DNA from: Oceanobacillus caeni
GTDB taxonomy: Bacteria > Bacillota > Bacilli > Bacillales > Amphibacillaceae
DNA length: 51,614 nucleotides
Reading direction: 5' to 3'
NCBI RefSeq assembly: GCF_019037185.1
Contig: NZ_JAHHXM010000024.1
Span: 1-51,614, forward strand
Notes under the pieces: model-generated
What the model saw: the letters and a program-made list of their open reading frames with translations, nothing else
What the model was told of the DNA's origin: nothing
The model's database searches: none
Shown: one piece after another, positions 51,453 to 51,614 of the stretch
Layout of the letters: every line of letters starts with the position of its first letter
How positions within the stretch are numbered: position 1 is the first letter of the stretch
Translations under genes and position numbers: made by a program

Positions 51453-51520
51453 GGTAACCTTTACGGGCAGTTCATCTCCCACCTACCTTCTTTGTTTCCT
51501 TAGAAGCTTGAGGTGGGTTA
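51453..51520 (+). repeat. Dispersed folded repeat, copy I (rod part)
   Basis: TTTACGGGCAGTTCATCTCC, CACCTACCTTCTTTG and AGAAGCTTGAGGTGGG: the inner stem CCCACCT/AGGTGGG is intact, the closing ACTGCCCGT arm is missing. Confidence 0.8.
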
Positions 51521-51614
51521 AACAAGAATTTTTCTATCTATGTGTAAAATAGTTCTCGGGGATTTGAAACAAAATTCTAGAAAAAAAAGAAAAGGCGCTC
51601 TATCATAAATGTAT

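Noticed and set aside
1-51614. CRISPR array
   Set aside because: Repeated sequences were looked for; the dispersed repeats are intergenic, irregularly spaced and folded, with no short regular repeat-spacer array.
1-51614. tRNA or rRNA genes
   Set aside because: No cloverleaf or rRNA-like segment was recognised by eye; a covariance search would settle it.

Overview
The window is a low-GC chromosomal segment of an endospore-forming, halotolerant Bacillaceae. It carries spoVA, dpaA, crust and YjcZ-type spore genes, an aa3-type quinol oxidase, an ectoine operon and strong GGAGG ribosome sites. The flavour is that of the Oceanobacillus/Virgibacillus/Gracilibacillus group; the genus is an inference.

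Layout. 0-0.2 kb: tail of an IS200/IS605 tnpB with a structured right end, abutting the stop codon of a KtrB/KtrD potassium channel gene. 2.6-6.4 kb: a seven-gene spoVA2-type operon (DUF1657, YhcN/YlaJ lipoprotein, SpoVAC, SpoVAD, SpoVAEb, DUF1657, DUF421-DUF1657 '2Duf'), the gene order of the mobile spoVA2mob operon linked to spore heat resistance. 6.7-19.8 kb: glutamate dehydrogenase with a transporter, VanW protein, NDH-2, a VWA lipoprotein, topoisomerase III, a divergent large-subunit catalase and a hydratase-family enzyme. 20-23 kb: YjcZ-type peptide, CBS protein and a LexA-boxed UvrX polymerase. 23-25.6 kb: ectABC on the minus strand, with a MITE-like insert between ectA and ectB and an apparently non-canonical ectA start. 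25.8-28.7 kb: RocB-like peptidase and a solitary dpaA. 29-32.9 kb: qoxABCD.

33.8-51.4 kb is the most interesting part, a spore-surface locus. It holds a CotW-like protein, two CotX/CotV-type proteins, two small SH3-like proteins, and YjcA, YjaZ and YjcZ relatives as in the Bacillus subtilis crust region. Within it lies a glycan island with all five enzyme families of the UDP-ManNAc3NAcA (WbpA/B/E/D/I) pathway, four glycosyltransferases (one CgeB-like) and a glucuronyl C5-epimerase-family gene split at a poly-A tract. No flippase or polymerase gene is seen, which fits a glycan built in the mother-cell cytoplasm onto the forespore. SigK-like -10 boxes (CATANNNTA) precede several of these genes.

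Nine copies of one folded intergenic repeat are scattered over the window, nearly all in one orientation. One copy is split by a decayed group IIC intron placed just after the repeat's first hairpin. Two genes (C5-epimerase, YjaZ) are each broken by one missing A in an A-run, which could be real or an assembly artefact.
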